Assembly (NCBI GenBank): GCA_944390125.1
Contig: CALXOX010000002.1
Coordinates: forward strand, 1 to 64,000
Reading direction: 5' to 3'
Source of the DNA: an uncultured Alphaproteobacteria bacterium
GTDB lineage: Bacteria; Pseudomonadota; Alphaproteobacteria; Rs-D84
Length of the DNA stretch: 64,000 bases
Shown: positions 1 to 6,764 of the stretch, piece by piece
Layout of the letters: each line of letters begins with the position of its first letter
Position numbering within the stretch: the stretch's first letter is position 1
Position numbers and translations under genes: made by a program
The notes under the pieces: generated by a model
What the model saw: only the letters and a program-made list of their open reading frames with translations
Told to the model about the DNA's origin: nothing
The model's database searches: none

Positions 1-66
1 CAGGGAAACCCCGTATCGCCGATGGTACTTTGGCTTAAGCCACGGAAGAGTAGGTCGTCGCCAGAA
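1..66 (+). rRNA. rrf: 5S ribosomal RNA, 3' part
   Basis: The window opens inside a 5S rRNA gene. The stretch containing CGCCGATGGTACT, then the helix TGGCTTAAGCCA and AGAGTAGGTCGTCGCCAG, matches the conserved 3' half of alphaproteobacterial 5S rRNA. The 5' part and the rest of the rRNA operon lie upstream of the window. The exact 3' end is estimated from the closing helix and may be off by a few bases. A terminator follows about 30 bases later. Confidence 0.85.
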
Positions 67-97
67 TAAATCCAGTTCGATATGAAAACCGAATTTT

Positions 98-121
98 AGC
101 CGCCCATTGGGCGGTTTTTTC
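98..121 (+). terminator. Intrinsic terminator of the rRNA operon
   Basis: A GC-rich hairpin CCGCCC-ATT-GGGCGG is followed directly by six T residues. It lies about 30 bases after the 5S rRNA end and fits termination of the rRNA transcript. Confidence 0.85.
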
Positions 122-447
122 TTGCCCTGTGTCAGATTCCTTTGTGTCTTTGACTAGATGGAAATTTCTGTACAATCTTTACATACGATTATGTGGTGAC
201 GCTATGCATAAAACGTAATTTGAATCTGGAACCAGATGATGGCGTTGCGTGGTGTCGTGCGGCGGTAGTGGTCGCATCAACTGATTCTATTATTTTTACG
301 CGGCAAGAATTATTATGTATGGTCCAGATTTTCTTCCACACATATAATAGCACATAAATAAAAAAAATATGTTTTGCAGGTAGGCAGACTTTTATTGCGA
401 TATTTTATTTATTTGCTATCCTGTATGAAATAAATGAGGACTTTAAT
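122..447. other. Intergenic region between 5S rRNA and the first gene
   Basis: This stretch of about 325 bases has no convincing gene. A GTG-started frame of 54 codons (193-357, + strand) is open but has no Shine-Dalgarno site and resembles nothing I know. A weak promoter-like pair (TTGACT at 150, TACAAT at 171, spacer 15) is present. The last 100 bases are very AT-rich and run into a GAGG Shine-Dalgarno site at about 434. Confidence 0.5.
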
Positions 448-810
448 ATGAAGATATATGCAAAATATTTTAATCAAAATGGCGAAGTATATATGTTTCG
501 GCCAAAAGAAATGTATGATGCTAGTACAAACACGTTTCGGCCAACGACCAGCGAATTTGTCATAGGAATGGAAAAAGTTTCCAAACTAGGCAACAGTCAT
601 ATTTGGCAACATACTGTTTATGATTTTGAAGAGGCCATAGATGAATATCGTGCGTGCATTGATAAGTTAAATGGGCGCACGCCTGCGCGCACATGTGTGG
701 TAAATCCTGTGGAGCGTTGTAAATGCAGTGCGGCAAATTGTCCAAAATCTTTGGGTGGGGCTGCATACTGGCAAATATTCCGTGAATCTTGCCTGTACAG
801 AACAAAGTAA
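448..810 (+). CDS. Hypothetical protein, 120 aa
   Basis: I do not recognise this protein. It has no signal peptide or membrane segment. The N-terminal half is rich in aromatic and charged residues, and the C-terminal 40 residues contain five cysteines, including a C-x-C pair and a C-P pair (CKCSAANCPKSLGG), so a metal site or disulfides are possible. The ATG is preceded by AATGAGG with normal spacing, which supports the start. The next gene begins 16 bases downstream with its own strong ribosome binding site, suggesting a two-gene transcript. Codon use looks like the rest of the window. Confidence 0.6.
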   Translation: MKIYAKYFNQNGEVYMFRPKEMYDASTNTFRPTTSEFVIGMEKVSKLGNSHIWQHTVYDFEEAIDEYRACIDKLNGRTPARTCVVNPVERCKCSAANCPKSLGGAAYWQIFRESCLYRTK

Positions 811-826
811 CCAAGGGGGGGCGCAA

Positions 827-1411
827 ATGCCGAACGCAATAATTTGTCACGGTGTTAAATTCAAAGATGATTTTGATAAAATGGTTATACCGTTTTGTGC
901 GTCGTATTGGTATCCGTGGCTGCAGCAAAAACTTATTTTATCTGGTGTGCCGACGCAGGTACCTTCTTTTACTAATTCTTGGTTGCCGGCCAGAAATTAC
1001 AATTTGGATGTTGATATCTTAAATCGTCAAGATATAAATGAAGAAACTATTTTAATTGGGCATTCTTGTGGTGGTGGATTGTTAGTAAAGTTTTTGTCTG
1101 AGAATCCAGATATAAAAATAGGGCATTTAATTTTGGTTGCACCCTGGATAGATAGACTGCGTCAGTTCTCTCAATATTTTAATAATTTTGAACCAGACCC
1201 GAAATTATCAGAACGTGTGAAGACTATAGATTTATTTTTCTCAACTGACGACCATTATGGCGACATGATTATAAGTGGTTGTGAGCATTTACAAAAGATA
1301 TATCCGACCATGCGTGTTCATAAATTTTCTGATAAAAGTCATTTCAGTGGAGATATGCTAGAATTTCCAGAATTATGGTCACTGTGTCAATCTTTCCTTA
1401 AAAAAGAATAA
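827..1411 (+). CDS. RBBP9/YdeN-like alpha/beta serine hydrolase
   Basis: This 194-residue cytoplasmic protein fits the small RBBP9/YdeN serine hydrolase family (alpha/beta hydrolase fold, substrates mostly unknown). Visible signatures are an early ICHG strand-turn, the nucleophile elbow GHSCGG with Ser80, an acidic pair D141-D142 after the strand DLFFS, and the C-terminal His172 in KSHFS, giving a plausible Ser-Asp-His triad. A frame open from 728 would add 33 residues overlapping the previous gene, but the run AAGGGGGGGCGCAA just before the ATG at 827 marks the real start. It is probably co-transcribed with the gene ending at 810. Substrate cannot be inferred. Confidence 0.85.
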   Translation: MPNAIICHGVKFKDDFDKMVIPFCASYWYPWLQQKLILSGVPTQVPSFTNSWLPARNYNLDVDILNRQDINEETILIGHSCGGGLLVKFLSENPDIKIGHLILVAPWIDRLRQFSQYFNNFEPDPKLSERVKTIDLFFSTDDHYGDMIISGCEHLQKIYPTMRVHKFSDKSHFSGDMLEFPELWSLCQSFLKKE

Positions 1412-1432
1412 GTCTTAAATTTATTATTTTTA

Positions 1433-1460
1433 TTGACAAAAAACGTATATTGTGTATATT
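1433..1460 (+). promoter_or_regulatory. Sigma70-type promoter for 1486-2584
   Basis: TTGACA at 1433-1438 and TATATT at 1455-1460 are separated by 16 bases, a near-consensus housekeeping promoter. Just downstream, AAAACC (1462-1467) and GGTTTT (1477-1482) form an inverted repeat that overlaps the AAGG Shine-Dalgarno site of the following gene, so the leader could fold over its own ribosome binding site. Confidence 0.75.
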
Positions 1461-1485
1461 TAAAACCTGTTTAAAAGGTTTTTAT

Positions 1486-2067
1486 ATGCATTATTCTGAA
1501 AGACAGATAAAGTATATTTTAAAGAATGCGTCAAAAAACGTACAAAGTGCGATTGTACGTAATGGGACTGTTTTTATTGATGATATATCTTTGGAACCGG
1601 GGCTTCGTTCTTATACTGCAAAGCTTACTTTTCGCGGAACACCGATTGATTTACGTGGAGATGAAGAAAATCTTAAACGTGCAACGGCGCTTTTGTATCG
1701 AGCATATGGAATAGAGGGGCGAAGAGGTCGTATACGTGATTTATTTCAAAAGCTGTCGGACAATTTGACGCGTAATTATAAATTAGATCAGATGTCTGAA
1801 GAAGAAATTGCTGCGTGGTTTGCATTAGATAAGATAGGCAAAAATATAAGCAAAGTAAAAATTTGCCGCGTTGGTTACATGTATAAAATTAGGTTGGGAA
1901 ATTTGGAGTTGTCTCATCTGCCTTCAGAAGCAAATCAGCGTATTTTTATGGTATTGTTTAATGACAAATTGGTGGATATATCTTTAACGCATTCTAATAA
2001 ATATTTATATGAACGCGCATCAAATGTTTTTTTTGAAATTTATGCAAAAAGAATTCAAACAAAATAA
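1486..2067 (+). CDS. Hypothetical protein, 193 aa
   Basis: Unrecognised soluble protein with no signal peptide or membrane segment. It is lysine- and arginine-rich, with an acidic patch SEEEIAAWFALDK near the middle. Start choice: a TTG-initiated extension of 12 codons overlaps the promoter -10 region, whereas the ATG at 1486 has AAAAGG about 8 bases upstream and follows a clear promoter. It is followed after 19 bases by another gene with a strong ribosome binding site, so the two form a small operon. The base composition is somewhat more AT-rich than the neighbouring core genes, which is compatible with accessory origin but not proof. Confidence 0.65.
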   Translation: MHYSERQIKYILKNASKNVQSAIVRNGTVFIDDISLEPGLRSYTAKLTFRGTPIDLRGDEENLKRATALLYRAYGIEGRRGRIRDLFQKLSDNLTRNYKLDQMSEEEIAAWFALDKIGKNISKVKICRVGYMYKIRLGNLELSHLPSEANQRIFMVLFNDKLVDISLTHSNKYLYERASNVFFEIYAKRIQTK

Positions 2068-2086
2068 GTTCTATAGGAGTCTTTTT

Positions 2087-2584
2087 ATGAATGAAAAAAT
2101 AGTTTCTCGTATATTGCCAACAAAAAAATCGGTTGAGAAGAATGTTGTAAAAATCAATTCTGATGGTGTTCATACACCAGATAAAAAAGGCAACAGATAT
2201 TATCGTGGTCGTTTACAGACTCGTTTGCATATGACAGAGCTGTATTTTGATCAAGCGCGTTCTTTTTGGTCAAAGCAAACATTAAATGGACAGCCTATGA
2301 AATTAGTAGAAGTGCAAGTTATTGCTGCTGCTAATAATACTATTCCATATAATTCGCCACTGCAACAGCGCACGTTGCCACAAGTTGTAGAACGTGATGA
2401 ATCTAATCGTGTTGGTTGGTACAATGTAAAGTTTGAAAATGGTGAAACTGGTTGGATTTGTAATATGCTGTATTGCAGCGTTGCCAGTGCTTCACAGTGC
2501 GTTGCAGTTGATACGATATATCAGTTGTACAATGACAAAAAAGTTATTGCGTGTGTTCGTTCAATTATGGAAAAGCAGAAATAA
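2087..2584 (+). CDS. SH3-like domain protein, 165 aa
   Basis: The C-terminal half (about residues 70-130) reads like a bacterial SH3 (SH3b) fold: a strand VEVQVIAA, a variable loop, then GWYNVKFENGETGWI, the typical W-x-V-x-x-x-x-G-x-x-G-W pattern of SH3b domains. The N-terminal 60 residues are basic and low in recognisable motifs. There is no export signal, which is unusual for SH3b proteins that bind cell wall. The ATG at 2087 is preceded by ATAGGAGTC, so the longer frame open from 2009, which overlaps the previous gene, is rejected. Second gene of the operon starting at 1486. The fold is inferred from the motif only. Confidence 0.6.
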   Translation: MNEKIVSRILPTKKSVEKNVVKINSDGVHTPDKKGNRYYRGRLQTRLHMTELYFDQARSFWSKQTLNGQPMKLVEVQVIAAANNTIPYNSPLQQRTLPQVVERDESNRVGWYNVKFENGETGWICNMLYCSVASASQCVAVDTIYQLYNDKKVIACVRSIMEKQK

Positions 2585-2607
2585 AAAACGCCCGAAAGGG
2601 CGTTTTT
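2584..2607. terminator. Bidirectional terminator
   Basis: AAACGCCC-GAAA-GGGCGTTT hairpin with a GAAA tetraloop, flanked by A and T runs on both sides. It sits between the convergent genes ending at 2584 and 2610 and can serve both strands. The same hairpin core recurs after ppdK. Confidence 0.85.
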
Positions 2608-2609
2608 CT

Positions 2610-3179
2610 TTATTTGATATCAACTGCACCTTGGCGAACAATTTTTATTTCGTCGTCGTTTAATATAGCGACTGTACTTGGTGCACCACCCATTTTATCA
2701 AAAGCATTATCAATGACTATTATTTCAGGAAATTGCTTTCGTATTTCTTCAGCGGATATCAAAGGTGGTTGCCCCGATATGTTTGCAGATGTAGTTGCCA
2801 GACAATGACCATCAATGACAGAACATAATTCTTGAAACGGTTTGTAATTTGGTACACGTACCCCACCAAAAGACATAGAGTCTGTGTCTTTAACCGGTAC
2901 GCCAATAGTCAAAGCCCCTGGCCAATATTTTTTTGCTAACTCAAAGGCTTTTTGCGGATAGTCTTTCATATATTCTTTTATATGATCAAAGCTATCAGAC
3001 ATAATGATAAGGTGTTTTTCTTTTTGGCGATGCTTTAACTCAAATATTGCATTTGCCCCGGCGCGCGTAGGTAAAGCCCCAAGCCCCCATACCGTATCTG
3101 TAGGAAAAGCAATTACGCCACCGTGCAGTAAATGCTCGTTTAATTGATTGATAAACGTAGAATCGTGTAAATTTGTCAT
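2610..3179 (-). CDS. tsaC: L-threonylcarbamoyladenylate synthase (TsaC/YrdC family)
   Basis: Makes threonylcarbamoyl-AMP from threonine, bicarbonate and ATP, the first step of the t6A37 modification in ANN-decoding tRNAs. The 189 residues match the single-domain TsaC length. Visible signatures are GGVIAFPTDTVWGLG at the N-terminus, the K-x-R element in ELKHRQKEKHL, WPGALTIGV, and TSANISG (the S-x-N element near the C-terminus). An open frame continues 72 codons upstream but runs into the ppdK promoter on the other strand. I chose the ATG at 3179 because family members begin a few residues before the first helix, and because a promoter (TTTACA-17-TATTTT) ends 7 bases before it. Confidence 0.92.
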   Translation of the reverse strand: MTNLHDSTFINQLNEHLLHGGVIAFPTDTVWGLGALPTRAGANAIFELKHRQKEKHLIIMSDSFDHIKEYMKDYPQKAFELAKKYWPGALTIGVPVKDTDSMSFGGVRVPNYKPFQELCSVIDGHCLATTSANISGQPPLISAEEIRKQFPEIIVIDNAFDKMGGAPSTVAILNDDEIKIVRQGAVDIK

Positions 3180-3186
3180 AATCGAT

Positions 3187-3215
3187 AAAATAAAACCGAA
3201 ATATGTCATTGTAAA
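3187..3215 (-). promoter_or_regulatory. Promoter of tsaC, predicted leaderless start
   Basis: Read on the minus strand, TTTACA (3215-3210), a 17-base spacer and TATTTT (3192-3187) are followed after only 7 bases by the tsaC ATG. The expected transcription start falls on or next to the ATG and there is no Shine-Dalgarno site. Confidence 0.6.
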
Positions 3216-3307
3216 GATAAAAGTTTCATGAATTTTGTGCTTTTTTCCTTGCATTTCTTGGGTATATTTCTCAAAATCCCTAGGCGTTTTAAACAAGGAG
3301 AAACCAT

Positions 3308-5968
3308 ATGAGTAATAAATGGGTATATACTTTCGGTAATGGTCACGCCGAAGGTAAAGCAGATATGAGAAATCTGCTGGGTGGTAAAGGTGCAAACTTG
3401 GCCGAAATGAATTTGGTCGGCTTACCTGTTCCTGCTGGCTTTACCGTAACCACAGAAGTTTGTACATATTATTATGACAACAACCAGACTTATCCTGAAG
3501 ATTTAATGGATCAAGTTCGTGAAGGTGTCGCGCACATTGAATCTATTATGGGTAAAAAATTTGCAGATATGGAAAACCCATTGTTGGTTTCTGTTCGTTC
3601 TGGTGCTCGCGTTTCTATGCCGGGTATGATGGATACAGTTTTGAACTTGGGTTTGAATGATGAAACTGTTAAAGCCTTGGCCAAACATTCTGGTAATGAA
3701 CGCTTTGCATATGATTCATATCGTCGTTTTATCATGATGTTCTCTGACGTTGTATTGGGTGCGGACATTGACTTGTTTGAACACACTTTGGAACGTATGA
3801 AGGAAGACAAAGGTTATAAAGTTGACACAGAACTGACTGCTGATGATTTGAAAGAATTGGTTGAAAAGTTCAAAGAAATCGGTGTTAAAATTGGTAAAGT
3901 ATTTCCACAAGATCCTTGGGAACAGTTGAAGTTAGGTATTGGTGCTGTATTCGGCAGCTGGATGTCCAAGAAAGCTATTACATATCGTAAGTTGAATAAT
4001 ATTCCAGGTGATTGGGGTACCGCTGTAAATGTTCAAGCTATGGTATTTGGTAATTCTGGTGATGATTCAGCAACGGGTGTATGCTTCAGCCGTGACCCAG
4101 CAACTGGCGAGAACAAGTACTATGGTGAATATTTGATAAATGCACAAGGTGAAGACGTTGTTGCAGGTATTCGTACGCCACAGCCTATGAGTAAAGATGG
4201 TTCTGGTCGTTTGTCTTTGGAAGAAGCAATGCCAGAAGTTTATAAAGAATTGTGCGATGTTCGTGAAAAATTGGAAAAGCACTATAAAGACATGCAGGAT
4301 ATGGAATTTACTATTGAACATGGTAAATTATGGATGTTGCAGTGCCGTAACGGTAAACGTACAGCCGCTGCTGCAGTTCGTATGGCTGTTGAAATGGTAG
4401 AAGAAGGCTTGCTGACAAAAGAAGAAGCAATTCTGCGTGTTGGTGCAGATCAATTAGATCACTTGTTGCATCCAATGTTGGATCCAAAGGCAGAAAAGAA
4501 AGTTATCGCAACAGGTTTGCCAGCATCTCCAGGTGCTGCAGTTGGTCAGGCAGTATTTAATGCAGAAGATGCAGAAAAGTGGGCAAAGGAAGGCAAAAAA
4601 GTTATGCTTATCCGCGTTGAAACATCCCCAGAAGATATTGCTGGTATGAATGCGGCAGAAGGTGTTATTACTGCACGTGGTGGTATGACTTCTCACGCGG
4701 CTGTGGTTGCACGTGGTATGGGAACGCCTTGCGTATCTGGTTCTCCTGATATCAAAATTGATTATGAAACCAAGACAATGAAAACAACTGGTGGTGCAGT
4801 AATCAAAGAAGGAGATTGGGTATCTATCGATGGTGCAAAAGGTCAAATCATCGAAGGTCAGGTTCCAACAGTATCTGTAGAATTGACGGGTAATTTTGGT
4901 ACGTTGATGAAATGGGTTGATGAAATCAAAGATTTGACAGTTAAAGCAAATGCTGAAACGCCAAAAGATGCGAAACAAGCTCGTGACTTTGGCGCCGAGG
5001 GTATTGGTTTGGCACGTACGGAACATATGTTCTTTGACCCAAGTCGTATTCAGGATATGAGAGAGATGATTTTGGCAGAAGATGTCGAAGGTAGACGTGC
5101 TGCATTGGCAAAATTGTTGCCTTATCAGAAAGCTGACTTCGTAGAATTGTTCAAGATTATGGACGGGCTACCGGTCACAATTCGTTTGATTGACCCACCT
5201 TTACATGAATTCTTGCCACATACAGACGCTGATATTAAAGAATTGGCTGAACATATTGGTAAATCTGTTGAGTTTGTAAAGGCTCGTTCAGAAGCTTTGC
5301 GTGAACAGAATCCAATGTTGGGACATCGTGGTTGCAGATTAGCGATTACATATCCAGAAATTTGCGAAATGCAGACACGTGCAATCTTGTCTGCTGCGCT
5401 GGAATGCAAGAATGCGGGTATTCGTGTATTCCCAGAAATCGAAGTTCCATTGGTTGGTTCTAAGAAAGAAGTTGATATTGTTAAAGCAGTTATTGACGCC
5501 AGTGCCGCTGCATTGTTTGCAGAAACAGGTGATAGCGTAGAATACACGGTTGGTTCAATGATTGAATTGCCACGTGCTGCTGTTTTGGCAGATCAAATTG
5601 CAGAAAGTTGCGAGTTCTTTGAATTTGGTACAAATGATTTGACACAGACAACATTGGGTATGTCTCGTGACGACACAGGTAAAATCTTGGATGAATACCG
5701 TGCACGTGGTGTATATGTAGCAGATCCATTTGCCTCTGTTGATCAAGAAGGCGTTGGTATCTTAATCAAAGACGCTGTTGAAAAAGCACGCAAGACAAAG
5801 GGTGAACATATCCACTTGGGTGTATGTGGTGAACATGGTGGCGATCCAGAATCTATCACGTTCTTCCACAAAGTTGGGTTTAACTCTGTATCATGCAGTC
5901 CGTTCCGTGTGCCAATTGCACGCTTGGCGGCTGCACAGGCAGCAGTTAAATTCCCAAGAAACAAATAA
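3308..5968 (+). CDS. ppdK: Pyruvate, phosphate dikinase
   Basis: Interconverts pyruvate, ATP and Pi with PEP, AMP and PPi, so it can run in a PPi-saving glycolytic or a gluconeogenic direction. The 886 residues match the usual bacterial length. Domains in order: N-terminal ATP-grasp region beginning GGKGANLAEM; the phosphohistidine domain with GGMTSHAAVVARGMG and catalytic His463; and the C-terminal PEP/pyruvate TIM barrel with GTNDLTQTTLG and CGEHGGDP, whose Cys840 is the catalytic acid. The AAGGAG seven bases before the ATG confirms the start. It stands alone between its own promoter region and a strong terminator. The window also encodes pyruvate kinase (56947-58317), so both routes at the PEP node are present. 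Confidence 0.97.
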   Translation: MSNKWVYTFGNGHAEGKADMRNLLGGKGANLAEMNLVGLPVPAGFTVTTEVCTYYYDNNQTYPEDLMDQVREGVAHIESIMGKKFADMENPLLVSVRSGARVSMPGMMDTVLNLGLNDETVKALAKHSGNERFAYDSYRRFIMMFSDVVLGADIDLFEHTLERMKEDKGYKVDTELTADDLKELVEKFKEIGVKIGKVFPQDPWEQLKLGIGAVFGSWMSKKAITYRKLNNIPGDWGTAVNVQAMVFGNSGDDSATGVCFSRDPATGENKYYGEYLINAQGEDVVAGIRTPQPMSKDGSGRLSLEEAMPEVYKELCDVREKLEKHYKDMQDMEFTIEHGKLWMLQCRNGKRTAAAAVRMAVEMVEEGLLTKEEAILRVGADQLDHLLHPMLDPKAEKKVIATGLPASPGAAVGQAVFNAEDAEKWAKEGKKVMLIRVETSPEDIAGMNAAEGVITARGGMTSHAAVVARGMGTPCVSGSPDIKIDYETKTMKTTGGAVIKEGDWVSIDGAKGQIIEGQVPTVSVELTGNFGTLMKWVDEIKDLTVKANAETPKDAKQARDFGAEGIGLARTEHMFFDPSRIQDMREMILAEDVEGRRAALAKLLPYQKADFVELFKIMDGLPVTIRLIDPPLHEFLPHTDADIKELAEHIGKSVEFVKARSEALREQNPMLGHRGCRLAITYPEICEMQTRAILSAALECKNAGIRVFPEIEVPLVGSKKEVDIVKAVIDASAAALFAETGDSVEYTVGSMIELPRAAVLADQIAESCEFFEFGTNDLTQTTLGMSRDDTGKILDEYRARGVYVADPFASVDQEGVGILIKDAVEKARKTKGEHIHLGVCGEHGGDPESITFFHKVGFNSVSCSPFRVPIARLAAAQAAVKFPRNK

Positions 5969-5974
5969 TCTTGG

Positions 5975-6003
5975 AAAAAACGCCCGAAAGGGCGTTTTTT
6001 ATT
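5975..6003 (+). terminator. Terminator of ppdK
   Basis: A-run, CGCCC-GAAA-GGGCG hairpin and T-run. The core is identical to the hairpin at 2584-2607. It also faces the convergent gene ending at 6008. Confidence 0.85.
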
Positions 6004-6007
6004 TGCT

Positions 6008-6571
6008 TTAAAAACTGTAATTTATTGCAAGACCAGTAAAATTAAACCCGCGGTTTATTTCTGTAAAATCACCATTTGAAAAATGCTGTGTAAACCATTC
6101 AATACGCCAACGGTCAGATACATTCTTCCCTATGAAAAAACGTTCACCGAAAACAAGTCTACTTTGTACGTAATTGTCGCGAGAGTCCCGCATATATGGG
6201 CCTATGCCGATACCAATGTAGAAGCCGCGCCAGTTTACCAATGCGACGTCCCAAGAAATTCCGACGGCCATAAAAGATAAACCATGATTGTGGTGGTAGC
6301 CAAAATTTTGAACGAAAGATAAGTTCATTCTGGATGGCAATCTAAAAATTTCCATTGGCTGACTGTATTGTACCATCAAGTTTGTCATCGGTTCAAATTC
6401 CCACATAAAAGGATCTATCAACTTGAATAAAGAACCTGGGCCAGTGCCCTGTGATGCATATAGTGCAACAGAATTTTGTGTCTTCACCCCAAACATAGGG
6501 TTATATTGCGCCGTTTCTGCAAATGCAGGAAGCGTAATCAATGTTAAAAATAATAAGAAATATTTTTTCAT
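6008..6571 (-). CDS. PagL-like lipid A 3-O-deacylase (outer membrane acyloxyacyl hydrolase)
   Basis: Predicted outer membrane beta-barrel of 187 residues with a clear signal peptide (MKKYFLLFLTLITLPAFAET). The C-terminal part shows the PagL signature: an R-x-E strand, then H163-F-S165-N-G, followed by N-x-G-x-N and a terminal aromatic-x-F end typical of barrels. In PagL, this His and Ser with a nearby acidic residue remove the 3-O-linked acyl chain of lipid A, altering surface charge and immune recognition. A longer frame begins at 6628 but the extra residues precede the signal peptide. A TATAAT box ends 10 bases before the ATG, again implying an almost leaderless transcript. Family assignment rests on motif and topology; activity is inferred. 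Confidence 0.75.
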   Translation of the reverse strand: MKKYFLLFLTLITLPAFAETAQYNPMFGVKTQNSVALYASQGTGPGSLFKLIDPFMWEFEPMTNLMVQYSQPMEIFRLPSRMNLSFVQNFGYHHNHGLSFMAVGISWDVALVNWRGFYIGIGIGPYMRDSRDNYVQSRLVFGERFFIGKNVSDRWRIEWFTQHFSNGDFTEINRGFNFTGLAINYSF

Positions 6572-6581
6572 AGTTCGACTA

Positions 6582-6609
6582 ATTATACACCATAAATGCG
6601 TTCGAACAA
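6582..6609 (-). promoter_or_regulatory. Promoter of the PagL-like gene, near-leaderless
   Basis: On the minus strand TTGTTC (6609-6604), a 16-base spacer and TATAAT (6587-6582) lie 10 bases ahead of the ATG at 6571. No Shine-Dalgarno site fits in the predicted leader of about 4 bases. Confidence 0.6.
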
Positions 6610-6669
6610 ATAATAAAAAATTCCGCATTGAAAAGCCCTGGTTTTCTTATTTACAGAGTGGCGCAAAAA

Positions 6670-6678
6670 TGTTATAAT
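6670..6678 (+). promoter_or_regulatory. Extended -10 promoter for the exported Cys-rich protein
   Basis: TGTTATAAT is a perfect extended -10 element. It gives a leader of about 80 bases containing a hairpin (TTCCGG at 6732-6737 with CCGGAA at 6744-6749) immediately before the GGAGAG ribosome binding site. Confidence 0.65.
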
Positions 6679-6764
6679 TACAGAAAATAGGTGGGTGAGG
6701 TGTTGTATCCAAATCTGCCGAACATTGGGTTTTCCGGGCGTTTCCGGAATACAGGAGAGTATTT

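Noticed and set aside
193-357. A 54-codon frame with GTG start after the 5S rRNA
   Set aside because: No Shine-Dalgarno site, no promoter with good spacing and no recognisable sequence.
3503-5746. Several reverse-strand open frames inside ppdK, up to 190 codons
   Set aside because: They lie wholly within a conserved gene, lack ribosome binding sites and have compositions typical of antisense frames.
2584-6003. Shared terminator hairpin as a mobile repeat
   Set aside because: The two identical hairpins (2584 and 5975) are short, terminator-placed and without flanking similarity, so common terminator sequence is the simpler reading.
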